From Pimelobacter simplex (GTDB taxonomy: Bacteria; Actinomycetota; Actinomycetes; Propionibacteriales; Nocardioidaceae), in assembly GCF_900114845.1 (NCBI RefSeq), contig NZ_FOUK01000005.1, positions 66,339 through 130,338 on the forward strand: a stretch of DNA of 64,000 nucleotides, written 5' to 3'. The translations under genes and the position numbers were made by a program. The notes below the pieces were generated by a model, which was not told the origin of the DNA, did no database searches, and saw only the letters and a program-made list of their open reading frames with translations. Below are positions 8,901 through 17,867 of this stretch, one piece after another. The first letter of the stretch is position 1. The number at the start of each line of letters is the position of its first letter.

Positions 8901-10133
8901 ATGACGTCCGACCGGCTGCGCGCGTGGGCCCGCAGCTGGCGCTTCCTCGCCGCCGAGGCGGGGGCGTCCGCCGTCTCGACCGGCTTCTTCATGGGGTTCC
9001 TCCTGCTCGTCCCCCTCATGCTGCTGACGGGTGGCATCTTCGTCCTGCCGGAGGCGGCGCGGCTGCTCCGCCGCTGGGCCGAGCGCGCTCGGGTGCGGAT
9101 CGGATCGTTCCGCGGGACGACGATCCCCGGGCCGCGCAGCCAGGAGCCGGCCGATCGCACGATCGACGCGCGGCTCCGCTTCGCGTTCTCGCGCCAGACC
9201 GGCCGCGAGCTCGGCTGGCTCACCCTCCACGCACTGCCGACGCTGCTGGTGACGCTGGTCTGCATCGTGCTGCCGCTGGGCGCCCTGAACTCGCTGCTCG
9301 TGCCGGGCTACTGGTTCCTGGTGCCGGAGGACGACCCGATCGGCGCGCCGTACCCGGTGACGTCGTGGGGGCTCGCCGCCACCATGCCGCTGGTCGCGGT
9401 GGCCTACGCGGTGCTGGCGTGGTTCCTGATCCCCGCCGCGGCGCGCGCGGTGACCGGCGTCTCGGCCCGGCTGCTGACGCCGGACCGGCGCTCCGAGCTG
9501 CGGGCCCGGGTCGACTCGCTGACGCTCAGCCGGGCCGCCGCGCTCGACGCGCACGGTGCCGAGCTGCGCCGGATCGAGCGCGACCTGCACGACGGCGCGC
9601 AGAACCGGCTGGTGAGCGTGGTCATGATGATGGGCCTCGCCGAGCGCGCGTTCGAGACGGGCGGCGACGGGCTCCCGCAGCTGCGGAGCGCGCAGGCGGC
9701 GGCGACCGAGGCGCTCGCCGGGCTGCGCCGCACGGTGCACGACATCTACCCGCCGATCCTCGACGAGCTCGGCCTCGAGGGCGCCCTCGCCTCGCTGGCC
9801 GGCCGCAGCGTGGTGCCGTGCACCCTGGCCGTCGACGGCATCGGCCGGGTGCCCGCCGCCCTCGAGTCGGCCACCTACTTCCTCGTCGCCGAGGCGCTCA
9901 ACAACGTGAACAAGTACAGCGCGGCGAGCGCCGTGCGGGTCCGGGTCGCCGTCGACGGCCCGCAGCTCGTCGTCGAGGTCGAGGACGACGGCCGCGGCGG
10001 CGCCGTCGAGCGACCGGGGGGCGGCCTCGCCGGGATGCGGCGCCGGGTGGAGGCTTTCGAGGGACGGATGACCGTGGTGAGCCCCGAGGGCGGACCGACG
10101 AACGTGAGAGCGGAGCTGGCATGCGGATCGTGA
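8901..10133 (+). CDS. Sensor histidine kinase, NarL-partner type with membrane sensor domain
   Basis: 410 residues. Roughly the first 190 carry four hydrophobic segments separated by a loop, resembling the sensor domains of actinobacterial kinases with no large external domain. The dimerisation helix has the HisKA_3 motif ERDLHDGAQNRL with His230 as the phosphate acceptor. The ATPase domain keeps the N-box (EALNNVNKYS) and the G1 box (VEDDGRGG). The response regulator gene overlaps its 3' end by 13 bases. Position opposite the FtsX-type transporter suggests that this system senses envelope stress or a drug and induces the transporter; that is inference. Confidence 0.9.
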   Translation: MTSDRLRAWARSWRFLAAEAGASAVSTGFFMGFLLLVPLMLLTGGIFVLPEAARLLRRWAERARVRIGSFRGTTIPGPRSQEPADRTIDARLRFAFSRQTGRELGWLTLHALPTLLVTLVCIVLPLGALNSLLVPGYWFLVPEDDPIGAPYPVTSWGLAATMPLVAVAYAVLAWFLIPAAARAVTGVSARLLTPDRRSELRARVDSLTLSRAAALDAHGAELRRIERDLHDGAQNRLVSVVMMMGLAERAFETGGDGLPQLRSAQAAATEALAGLRRTVHDIYPPILDELGLEGALASLAGRSVVPCTLAVDGIGRVPAALESATYFLVAEALNNVNKYSAASAVRVRVAVDGPQLVVEVEDDGRGGAVERPGGGLAGMRRRVEAFEGRMTVVSPEGGPTNVRAELACGS

Positions 10134-10759
10134 TCGCCGAGGACGACACGCTGCTGCGTGAGGGCCTGGCGCTGCTGCTGCGCAGCGAGGGCTTCGACGT
10201 GGTGGCGGCGGTCGACAACGGCGACGACTTCCTCGCCCACCTGGACGAGGCGGACGCCGCCGTGCTCGACGTCCGGATGCCGCCGACCCACACCAGCGAG
10301 GGGCTGAAGGCCGCGGCGGAGGCGCGCGCCCGCCGTCCCGGCTTCCCGGTCCTGGTGCTGTCGGCCTACGTCGAGGACCGCTACGCCGGCGAGCTCCTCG
10401 CCCGTGGCGCCGACGGCCTGGGCTACCTGCTCAAGGAGCGCGTGGGCAAGGTCGCCGCCTTCGTCGACGCGCTGCGCCGGGTCGCGGCGGGCGGCACGGT
10501 GATGGACCCCGAGGTCATCTCGCAGCTGATGAGCCGGCGCCGCGCCGACGACCCGGTCCAGTCGCTCACGCCGCGCGAGCGCGAGGTGCTCGGCCTGATG
10601 GCCGAGGGGCTCGACAACGGGTCGATCGCGGAGCGGCTCGTCGTCACCGAGACCGCGGTGAGCAAGCACATCGGCAACATCTTCGCCAAGCTCGGGCTCG
10701 CCGCGTCCGACAGCGGGCACCGGCGGGTGCTCGCCGTCCTGGCGTACCTGCGGTCGTAG
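10121..10759 (+). CDS. NarL/LuxR-family response regulator
   Basis: 212 residues. The N-terminal receiver domain begins MRIVIAEDDTLLREG, with the acidic pair at positions 8-9, the phosphate-acceptor Asp in AVLDVRMPP and the conserved Lys in YLLKERVG. The C-terminal LuxR-type helix-turn-helix (LTPREREVLGLMAEG to VSKHIGNIFAKLGL) binds DNA. Its start lies inside the kinase gene, so the two are coupled. The probable target is the divergent ABC transporter operon. Confidence 0.92.
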   Translation: MRIVIAEDDTLLREGLALLLRSEGFDVVAAVDNGDDFLAHLDEADAAVLDVRMPPTHTSEGLKAAAEARARRPGFPVLVLSAYVEDRYAGELLARGADGLGYLLKERVGKVAAFVDALRRVAAGGTVMDPEVISQLMSRRRADDPVQSLTPREREVLGLMAEGLDNGSIAERLVVTETAVSKHIGNIFAKLGLAASDSGHRRVLAVLAYLRS

Positions 10760-10774
10760 ATCCGCGCGCGCCCT

Positions 10775-10804
10775 TTGACTTCAAGTACTTGAAGTTCCTA
10801 GCCT
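10775..10804 (+). promoter_or_regulatory. MerR-type promoter with an 18-bp perfect palindrome
   Basis: A -35 element TTGACT (10775-10780) and a -10-like TAGCCT (10799-10804) are 18 bases apart. Between them, overlapping the -35, is the perfect palindrome ACTTCAAGTACTTGAAGT (10778-10795). Long spacing with a centred palindrome is the hallmark of promoters twisted open by MerR regulators. The predicted transcript starts at or next to the GTG at 10812, so the mRNA would be leaderless. Confidence 0.75.
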
Positions 10805-10811
10805 CGACGAA

Positions 10812-11267
10812 GTGAGTGCGCAGACCCGGACCCGGACCTTCTCCATCAAGGAGGCGGCCGCGCTGACCGGCCTCCCGGCCAGCACGTTGCGCTACTACGA
10901 GTCGATCGGCGTGGTCGCCCCCGTGAGCCGGTCCGCGAGCAGCGGGCACCGGGTCTACGACGAGGACGACCTCGACCTGCTGACCTGGGTGGCGTGCCTG
11001 AGCGCGACGGGGATGTCCGTCAGCGACATGCGCCAGTACGTCGCCAACGGAGCCGCCGGTGCCGCCGCGGCCGAGCAGCAGATCGAGCTGCTCAGCGCGC
11101 AGCGGGAGCGGTTGGCCCGCGAGGCCGAGCGGCTCGCCGTCCGGCGGCGCTACGTGCAGCTGAAGGTCGACTACTGGCAGGCCGTGGCCGACGGCGACGA
11201 CGCGCGTGCGACGTCGTTGTCGGAGGGCGCCCGCGCACTCGCCGACGAGCTCAAGCGAACCAAGTGA
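10812..11267 (+). CDS. MerR-family transcriptional regulator
   Basis: 151 residues. The N-terminal winged helix (FSIKEAAALTGLPASTLRYYE) is typical of MerR proteins, followed by a long coiled coil (residues ~80-120). It lacks the Cys cluster of metal sensors, so an organic or electrophile signal is more likely. The GTG at 10812 lies about 8 bases after the -10 element. It presumably autoregulates and controls the alcohol dehydrogenase gene 14 bp downstream through the palindrome in its own promoter, as MerR/alcohol dehydrogenase pairs for aldehyde stress do. Confidence 0.88.
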   Translation: MSAQTRTRTFSIKEAAALTGLPASTLRYYESIGVVAPVSRSASSGHRVYDEDDLDLLTWVACLSATGMSVSDMRQYVANGAAGAAAAEQQIELLSAQRERLAREAERLAVRRRYVQLKVDYWQAVADGDDARATSLSEGARALADELKRTK

Positions 11268-11281
11268 CGAGGAGAACTCCC

Positions 11282-12337
11282 ATGACCTACGACCGCACCC
11301 GCGTTGCCGCCTGGGCCGCGCCCGCGAGCGGTGCGCCGCTCGCGCCGCTCACGATCGAGCGCCGCGAGGTCGGCGCGAACGACGTGCTCATCGCCATCGA
11401 GTACGCCGGCATCTGCCACTCCGACATCCACACCGTCCGCGGTGACTGGGGGCCGCAGCCGTTCCCCGTCGTCCCGGGGCACGAGATCGTCGGCATCGTC
11501 GCCGAGGTCGGCGCGGACGTCACCACGCACCAGGTCGGCGACCGGGTCGGCGTGGGCTGCTTCGTCAGCTCGTGCCGCGAGTGCGTCAACTGCCGCAAGG
11601 GCGACGAGCAGTTCTGCCTCAACGGCGGCGTCGGCACCTACGCGGCCACCGACCGTGACGGCACCACGACCCAGGGCGGCTACTCCACCCACGTCGTCGT
11701 CGACGCGCACTTCGTGCTCTCCGTGCCCTCCGGGATCGACCCCGCCGCGGCCGCGCCGCTGCTCTGCGCGGGCATCACGACGTACTCGCCGCTGAAGCGG
11801 TGGGGCGCCGGCCCCGGCAAGAAGGTCGCGATCGTCGGCCTCGGCGGGCTCGGGCACATGGGCGTCAAGATCGCCCACGCGATGGGCGCCGAGGTGACCG
11901 TGCTGTCGCAGTCGCTCAAGAAGCAGGAGGACGCGCTGCGCCTGGGCGCCGACCACTACCACGCGACGTCCGACCCGACGACCTTCCAGGCCCTCGCCGG
12001 GCAGTTCGACCTGATCCTCAGCACCGTGAGTGCCAGCCTCGACGTCAACGCCTACCTGCGGCTGCTCGCCGTCGACGGCGCCTACGTCAACGTCGGCGCG
12101 CCCCCGCAGCCGTTCAGCGTCGAGGCGATGGCCCTCATCTACGGGCGGCACTCGTTCGCCGGCTCGATGATCGGCGGCATCGCCGAGACCCAGGAGATGC
12201 TCGACTTCTGCGCCGAGCACCGCCTCGGCGCCGACATCGAGGTCATCGACGCCGACCGGGTCAACGAGGCGTACGAGCGGGTGCTCGCCTCCGACGTGCG
12301 CTACCGGTTCGTCATCGACGCGGCGACGATCGGCTGA
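11282..12337 (+). CDS. NAD(P)-dependent zinc alcohol dehydrogenase (YahK/Adh-like)
   Basis: 351 residues. The catalytic zinc site is formed by Cys in GICHSDIH and by the GHE motif (VVPGHEIVG). The structural zinc loop has four Cys around SCRECVNCRKGDEQFC. The cofactor fold is GLGGLGHMG, and the HSFAGSMIGG segment matches cinnamyl-alcohol/YahK-type aldehyde reductases. It probably reduces reactive aldehydes in the cytoplasm. A strong ribosome site (GGAG) precedes the ATG, and it is co-transcribed with the MerR gene. Confidence 0.9.
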   Translation: MTYDRTRVAAWAAPASGAPLAPLTIERREVGANDVLIAIEYAGICHSDIHTVRGDWGPQPFPVVPGHEIVGIVAEVGADVTTHQVGDRVGVGCFVSSCRECVNCRKGDEQFCLNGGVGTYAATDRDGTTTQGGYSTHVVVDAHFVLSVPSGIDPAAAAPLLCAGITTYSPLKRWGAGPGKKVAIVGLGGLGHMGVKIAHAMGAEVTVLSQSLKKQEDALRLGADHYHATSDPTTFQALAGQFDLILSTVSASLDVNAYLRLLAVDGAYVNVGAPPQPFSVEAMALIYGRHSFAGSMIGGIAETQEMLDFCAEHRLGADIEVIDADRVNEAYERVLASDVRYRFVIDAATIG

Positions 12338-12340
12338 CCC

Positions 12341-12355
12341 GGCCCGCCGCGGGCC
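12341..12355. terminator. Short hairpin between convergent genes
   Basis: GGCCCG-CCG-CGGGCC fills most of the 23-bp gap between the dehydrogenase stop and the pyruvate carboxylase stop. No T-tract is present. Confidence 0.45.
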
Positions 12356-12360
12356 GCCGG

Positions 12361-15300
12361 CTAGCCGACGACCACCACGAGGTCGCCGCCCTCGACGGCC
12401 TGCGGCCCGGCGAGCGCGATGCGCTGGACCGTGCCGTCGACGGGGGCGGTGATGGCGGCCTCCATCTTCATGGCCTCGATGGTGGCGACGGTGTCGCCGG
12501 CCGTGACCTGGTCGCCCTCGGCGACGGTGATGGTGACGACGCCCTGGAAGGGCGCGGCGACGTGCCCGCGCTGTGCCGGGTCGGCCTTCTCGGCGGCGGT
12601 GACCTCGGCCGCGACCGAGCGGTCCCGGACGCTGACGGGTCGCAGGTGGCCGTTCGCCCGGGCCAGGACGGTGCGGTAGCCGCGCTCGTCGGGGGCGCCG
12701 GTCGCCTCGAGCTCGACCAGCAGGCGCTTGCCCTCCTCGAGGTCGATCGCGTGCTCGGTCTCGTGCTGGAGGCCGTAGAGGTACTCGACCGTCGGGACGA
12801 CGGACAGGTCGCCCCAGCGGGCGCGCGCCTCCTCGTACTCGCGGGTCGGGCCGGGGAAGAGGAGCCGGTTGAGCGTCGGGCGGGGGTCGTCGCGGAGCGC
12901 GGTCTCCTGCTCGGCCGTCAGCTCCGCCTCGGGCGGGCTCCACGGCCGGCCCGCGATGGCCTTGGACCGGAAGGGCTCCGGCCAGCCGCCGGGCGGGTCG
13001 CCGAGCTCGCCGTGGAGGAAGCCGATGACCGACGCCGGGATGTCGTACGACGACGGGTCCGCCGCGAACGCCTCCGGGTCCGCGCCGGCGGCGACGAGCG
13101 CGAGCGCGAGGTCGCCGATGACCTTGGAGGACGGGGTCACCTTGGGGACCCGGCCGAGGATGTCGTTGGCCGCGGCGTACATGTCCTCGACCTGCTCGAA
13201 CTTCTCGCCCAGCCCCAGCGCGATCGCCTGCTGGCGCAGGTTGGACAGCTGGCCGCCGGGGATCTCGTGGCGGTACACCCGCCCGGTCGGGGCCGGCAGC
13301 CCGGACTCGAACGGGGCGTAGACGCGGCGGACCGCCTCCCAGTAGGGCTCGAGCGCGTTGACGGCGCCCAGGTCGAGCCCGGTGGAGCGGGTCCCGTGGT
13401 CGGTCGCCGCGACGAGCGACGACAGCGGCGGCTGCGACGTCGTCCCGGCCATCGCGGCGCACGCGGCGTCGACCGCGTCGACGCCGGCGTCGATCGCCGC
13501 GGTGAGGGTGGCGAGCTGGCCGCCGGGGGTGTCGTGGGTGTGCAGGTGCACCGGGAGGTCGAAGCGGTCGCGCAGCGCGGTCACGAGGGTGTGCGCGGCG
13601 GGCGCGCGCAGCAGGCCGGCCATGTCCTTGATGGCGAGCACGTGCGCCCCGGCGTCGACGATCCGCTCGGCCAGGCGCAGGTAGTAGTCGAGGGTGTAGA
13701 GGTCCTCGCCGGGCGAGGAGAGGTCGCCGGTGTAGCAGAGCGCGACCTCGGCGACGGCGGTGCCGGTGCCGCGGACGGCCTCGATGGCGGGACGCATCTG
13801 CTCGACGTCGTTGAGGGCGTCGAAGATCCGGAAGACGTCGATCCCGGTGGCGGCGGCCTCGTCGACGAAGGCGTCGGTGACCGCGGTCGGGTAGGGCGTG
13901 TAGCCGACGGTGTTGCGCCCGCGCAGCAGCATCTGCAGGCAGACGTTCGGCACGGCCTCCCGCAGCCGGGCGAGGCGGTCCCACGGGTCCTCGGCGAGGA
14001 ACCGCAGGGCGACGTCGTAGGTCGCGCCGCCCCAGCACTCCAGCGACCACAGCTGCGGCGTGGTCCGGGCGACGTGCCCGGCCACGGCGAGCAGGTCGTG
14101 AGTGCGGACCCGGGTGGCCAGCAGCGACTGGTGCGCGTCGCGGAACGTGGTGTCGGTGACCGCGACCGCTGACTGGGCCCGCAGCTCGGCGGCGAACGCC
14201 TCCGGCCCGAGGGTCAGCAGCCGCTGCCGAGAGCCGTCGGGGACGGGGGCGGTGAGGTCGAGGGCCGGGAGCTTGTCGACCGGCCGCACGTGCACGGGGA
14301 GCTCGCCGTGGGGCCGGTTGACGGTGACGTCGGCGAGGTAGTCGAGCAGCTTGGTGGCGCGGTCGCCGTGGGAGCGGGCGGTCAGCAGCTCGGGGTGGGT
14401 CTCGATGAACGACGTGGTGACCCGGCCGGCGAGGAACTCCGGCTCGTCCAGGAGGGCGGCCACGAAGGGGATGTTGGTGGCGACACCGCGGATCCGGAAC
14501 TCGGCCACGGCGCGCCGTGCCCGTCGTACGGCGTCGTCGAAGGTGCGCCCGCGGCAGGTCAGCTTGGCCAGCAGCGAGTCGAAGTGGGGCGAGACCTCCG
14601 CGCCCGCGTGCACGGTGCCGGCGTCGACGCGGACGCCGGCGCCGCCCGGCGAGCGGTACGCCGTGATGGTGCCCGTGTCGGGACGGAAGCCGTTGGCGGG
14701 GTCCTCGGTCGTGATCCGGCACTGCAGGGCCGCGCCCCGCAGCCGGATGCTGTCCTGGGTGAGGCCGAGGTCGGCCAGCGTCTCACCGGACGCGATCCGC
14801 ATCTGCGACTGCACGAGGTCGACGTCGGTGACCTCCTCGGTCACCGTGTGCTCGACCTGGATCCGCGGGTTCATCTCGATGAACACGTAGTTGCCGTCGG
14901 GGTCGACCAGGAACTCCACCGTGCCCGCGCAGGAGTAGCCGATCTCGCGGGCGAACCGCACCGCGTCGGCGCACATCCGCTCGCGCAGCGCGGGATCGAG
15001 GTTGGGGGCCGGGGCGATCTCGACGACCTTCTGGTGCCGGCGCTGCACCGAGCAGTCCCGCTCGAACAGGTGGATGACGTCGCCCGCGGCGTCGGCGAGG
15101 ATCTGGACCTCGATGTGCCGCGGGTCCACCACCGCCTGCTCGATGAACACCGTCGGGTCGCCGAACGCGCCCTCGGCCTCGCGCATGCACGTCTCGACCG
15201 CCTCGCGCAGCCCTGCCCGGTCGTCGACCCGCCGCATCCCGCGCCCGCCACCACCGGCGACGGCCTTGACGAACAGCGGGACCGGGATCTCCTCGGCGGC

Positions 15301-15738
15301 CGCGACCAGCGCGTCGACGTCGGTCGAGGGCGCCACGCTGCGCAGCGTCGGCACGCCGGCCGCCTTCGCGGCCGCGATCGCGCGGGCCTTGTTGCCGGTC
15401 AGCGTCAGCACGTCGGCGGACGGACCGATGAAGGTGATCCCCGCCGCCGCGCACGCCTCGGCCAGCGCGGGGTTCTCGGAGAGGAAGCCGTAGCCGGGGT
15501 AGACCGCGTCCGCACCGCAGGCCACCGCCGCGGCCACGATGGCGTCGGGGTCGAGGTAGCTGCGCACCGGGTGGCCGCGCTCGCCGATCTCGTAGGCCTC
15601 GTCGGCCTTCAGGCGGTGCTCGGAGCCCCGGTCCTCGAACGGGAAGACGGCCACGGTCGTGGCGCCCAGCTCGTATGCGGCGCGGAAGGCTCGGATCGCG
15701 ATCTCGCCACGGTTGGCGACGAGTACTTTCGAGAACAA
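12361..15738 (-). CDS. pyc: Pyruvate carboxylase
   Basis: 1125 residues, full length for the single-chain enzyme. It begins with the biotin carboxylase domain (VLVANRGEIAIRAFR; ATP-grasp loop AGGGGRGMRRV; residues ~1-450). The carboxyltransferase domain with TFRDAHQSLLATRVR (~510-800) and the PYC/OADA domain (~800-980) follow. The C-terminal biotinyl domain holds EAMKMEA with Lys1091 as the biotin site. The reaction is bicarbonate + ATP + pyruvate to oxaloacetate, refilling the citric acid cycle. The start is a TTG at 15738, preceded by GGGAG at proper spacing. A single gene with its own promoter region upstream. Confidence 0.96.
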   Translation of the reverse strand: MFSKVLVANRGEIAIRAFRAAYELGATTVAVFPFEDRGSEHRLKADEAYEIGERGHPVRSYLDPDAIVAAAVACGADAVYPGYGFLSENPALAEACAAAGITFIGPSADVLTLTGNKARAIAAAKAAGVPTLRSVAPSTDVDALVAAAEEIPVPLFVKAVAGGGGRGMRRVDDRAGLREAVETCMREAEGAFGDPTVFIEQAVVDPRHIEVQILADAAGDVIHLFERDCSVQRRHQKVVEIAPAPNLDPALRERMCADAVRFAREIGYSCAGTVEFLVDPDGNYVFIEMNPRIQVEHTVTEEVTDVDLVQSQMRIASGETLADLGLTQDSIRLRGAALQCRITTEDPANGFRPDTGTITAYRSPGGAGVRVDAGTVHAGAEVSPHFDSLLAKLTCRGRTFDDAVRRARRAVAEFRIRGVATNIPFVAALLDEPEFLAGRVTTSFIETHPELLTARSHGDRATKLLDYLADVTVNRPHGELPVHVRPVDKLPALDLTAPVPDGSRQRLLTLGPEAFAAELRAQSAVAVTDTTFRDAHQSLLATRVRTHDLLAVAGHVARTTPQLWSLECWGGATYDVALRFLAEDPWDRLARLREAVPNVCLQMLLRGRNTVGYTPYPTAVTDAFVDEAAATGIDVFRIFDALNDVEQMRPAIEAVRGTGTAVAEVALCYTGDLSSPGEDLYTLDYYLRLAERIVDAGAHVLAIKDMAGLLRAPAAHTLVTALRDRFDLPVHLHTHDTPGGQLATLTAAIDAGVDAVDAACAAMAGTTSQPPLSSLVAATDHGTRSTGLDLGAVNALEPYWEAVRRVYAPFESGLPAPTGRVYRHEIPGGQLSNLRQQAIALGLGEKFEQVEDMYAAANDILGRVPKVTPSSKVIGDLALALVAAGADPEAFAADPSSYDIPASVIGFLHGELGDPPGGWPEPFRSKAIAGRPWSPPEAELTAEQETALRDDPRPTLNRLLFPGPTREYEEARARWGDLSVVPTVEYLYGLQHETEHAIDLEEGKRLLVELEATGAPDERGYRTVLARANGHLRPVSVRDRSVAAEVTAAEKADPAQRGHVAAPFQGVVTITVAEGDQVTAGDTVATIEAMKMEAAITAPVDGTVQRIALAGPQAVEGGDLVVVVG

Positions 15739-15815
15739 CGGAACTCCCTGTGGGGCAGTCGAGTGGTGTTGCCTGGATCACTATCCTCGGCGTCGCCCGA
15801 CCATGCGTCCAATGT

Positions 15816-17867
15816 TCAGAACGGTGCCCTCTCATGCGCCCAGGGCATGGGTGACTCCTTCCTGGTGAGCCGGACGACGACGAGCGTGCCGCCGTCCTCG
15901 GGCGCGCTCACCCGGCACTCGAGACCGGCCTCGGCGGCCCACTCGTGCATCGACGAGAGCCCGACCCCCGCCCCGCTGCTCCCGACGGTCCCGCTGATCC
16001 CGCGGCCGTCGTCCCGGACCCGCAGCACCTCGCCCGGGACGGCGCCCAGGGTCACGGTCACCGTGGCGGCCTCGGCGTGCCGGACGGCGTTGTGCACGGC
16101 CTCGGACGCGATCCGGTGCACGATGCCGGCCCGGTGCGGGTCGAGGAAGATCTCGCCGGTCGCGTCGAGGTGCAGCCGGGGCCCGGCGCCGGCGAACGAG
16201 GTCACGAGCTGGTCGAGGGCGCGGCCGAGGTCGCGCACGGGAGCGGGTCCGCCGACGGCGAGGTTGGCCAGCGTGGCGGCCTGGGTCTCGAGGAGCTCCT
16301 GGACGCGCGCGACGGCGGCGACGGCGCCCGGCCGGTCGCCCCGGGAGAGCAGGTTCGCGGCGGCCGCGACCGAGAAGGCGGCGCCGGAGAGCGCCGGTCC
16401 CAGGCCGTCGTGCAGCTCCCGGCGCAGCGCCCGCCGCTCGGCATGGCGGGCGTCGGCGGCGAGGGCGCGGGCGGCGTCGCGGGCGGTGGCCGCGGCGGCG
16501 AGCCGGACCACGGCGCCGATGACGGGCGTGAGGTCGCCGATCGCCTCGCGGGTACGGCGCCCGATGGGCAGCCCGCCCGCCGGCCCGGTCACGACGAGCA
16601 GCGCGTCGTCGCGCTGGTCGAGGGAGAAGGAGACGACGGGCCCCGGGAGGTCGGCGTCCGGGGCGGGGCCGATGTGGACCGAGCCGAGCTGCAGCGTGGT
16701 GCGGAGCGCGGCGGCGAGCGCGCGGACGCCGTCGTCGCCGGTCGCGATCTCGCCGACCTGGGCGCCGAGGTCGGCGACGAGCCGCTCCGGCGCGCCGGCC
16801 TCGCCGTAGACGAGCCGGTCGACCCGGTGCTGGATGACGTTGTGGGCGGGCAGCAGCGCGACGGCGATGACCGCCGCCGTGGTGAACCCGGCCGCGGCGC
16901 TGGCCTCGCCGGCGTACTCGAGGACGGTGACGGTGACGTAGTAGCCGCTCGCCGCCAGGACGGCGACGATGCTCGTCGTCAGCACCGTGCTCACCGCCAC
17001 GTCGACGCCGCGCAGCCGGTGCTGCAGGCCCATCACGAGGATCGCGGAGGGGTAGAAGATCTGCCCGACGATCGGCGCGATCGTCGCGAACGCCCACACC
17101 GGAGCGGCGAGCTGGAGCGAGGCGGGCAGCACCGTGACCAGGTACGACGCGGTGAGGAAGACGTGCCCGACGAGCAGCCAGCGCAGGGGCGAGCGCAGGT
17201 CCGGCGACGCCGCGCGCAGCCGCCGCACCAGCACGGCGACGACGCCCACCGAGGACATCAGCGTGACCCCTGCCGCGACGGCGTAGATGTCCTGCGCCGC
17301 GGCCTGGTACGCCGGCCAGTCCGGAGCGAGGGGGTTGCGGAGCATCCCCGGGCTCTGGTGGGTGAGCGAGGTCAGCGCCGCGATGGCGGTCGCCACCGCG
17401 ACGACGGGCACGAGCACCCGGCGCAGCAGCCGGGCTGGGTCCGGCAGCAGGAGCACCGGCACGATCGCGGTGAGGAACGTGCCGGGCACGAAGCCCCACC
17501 CGCCCGCGTAGGCGAGGAAGCCGCCGCCGGGCAGCCCGGGACGCTCCGCGGCGAGCAGCCCGTACTGGACGCCGAACGCGGCGAGCCCCGAGCCGACGGC
17601 GTGCACGGCCATCACCACCGCGACCGGGTGCGGGCGGCGCAGCAGCAGGACGGCGGCCAGCGGCGCGTAGACGAAGGCGACGGTCACGCCGATGTCGTCG
17701 AAGTGGGCCTGCGCCTCGGGCGGGGACGACGCGAGGAAGGTGCCGGGCACCGGCGCGGCCGGGAGCTGGAAGGCCCACGCGATCACCACGGACGCACCGG
17801 CGAGCCCCCACGACGTCACGACGACGAGCCCGGCGGTGATCCAGCGCCAGGCGGGCGGACGGCTCAC
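15816..17867 (-). CDS. Membrane sensor histidine kinase (active partner)
   Basis: 683 residues. The N-terminal half is membrane with about 8-10 hydrophobic segments (residues ~10-330). A GAF-like region follows (~350-460), then the dimerisation helix RRELHDGLGPALSG with His486 as phosphate acceptor. The ATPase domain keeps the N-box (EAVHNAVRHAEA) and G1 box (VRDDGRGISG). Its GTG start overlaps the stop of the upstream paralogue by 4 bases (GTGA). The cognate regulator is probably the divergent NarL protein at 19908. The signal is unknown. Confidence 0.88.
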   Translation of the reverse strand: MSRPPAWRWITAGLVVVTSWGLAGASVVIAWAFQLPAAPVPGTFLASSPPEAQAHFDDIGVTVAFVYAPLAAVLLLRRPHPVAVVMAVHAVGSGLAAFGVQYGLLAAERPGLPGGGFLAYAGGWGFVPGTFLTAIVPVLLLPDPARLLRRVLVPVVAVATAIAALTSLTHQSPGMLRNPLAPDWPAYQAAAQDIYAVAAGVTLMSSVGVVAVLVRRLRAASPDLRSPLRWLLVGHVFLTASYLVTVLPASLQLAAPVWAFATIAPIVGQIFYPSAILVMGLQHRLRGVDVAVSTVLTTSIVAVLAASGYYVTVTVLEYAGEASAAAGFTTAAVIAVALLPAHNVIQHRVDRLVYGEAGAPERLVADLGAQVGEIATGDDGVRALAAALRTTLQLGSVHIGPAPDADLPGPVVSFSLDQRDDALLVVTGPAGGLPIGRRTREAIGDLTPVIGAVVRLAAAATARDAARALAADARHAERRALRRELHDGLGPALSGAAFSVAAAANLLSRGDRPGAVAAVARVQELLETQAATLANLAVGGPAPVRDLGRALDQLVTSFAGAGPRLHLDATGEIFLDPHRAGIVHRIASEAVHNAVRHAEAATVTVTLGAVPGEVLRVRDDGRGISGTVGSSGAGVGLSSMHEWAAEAGLECRVSAPEDGGTLVVVRLTRKESPMPWAHERAPF

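Noticed and set aside
11171..14722. Very long open frame on the minus strand, partly inside pyc
   Set aside because: In this GC-rich sequence the third-position bias keeps shadow frames open. The product is Arg/Pro/His low-complexity and the pyc frame has full family motifs.
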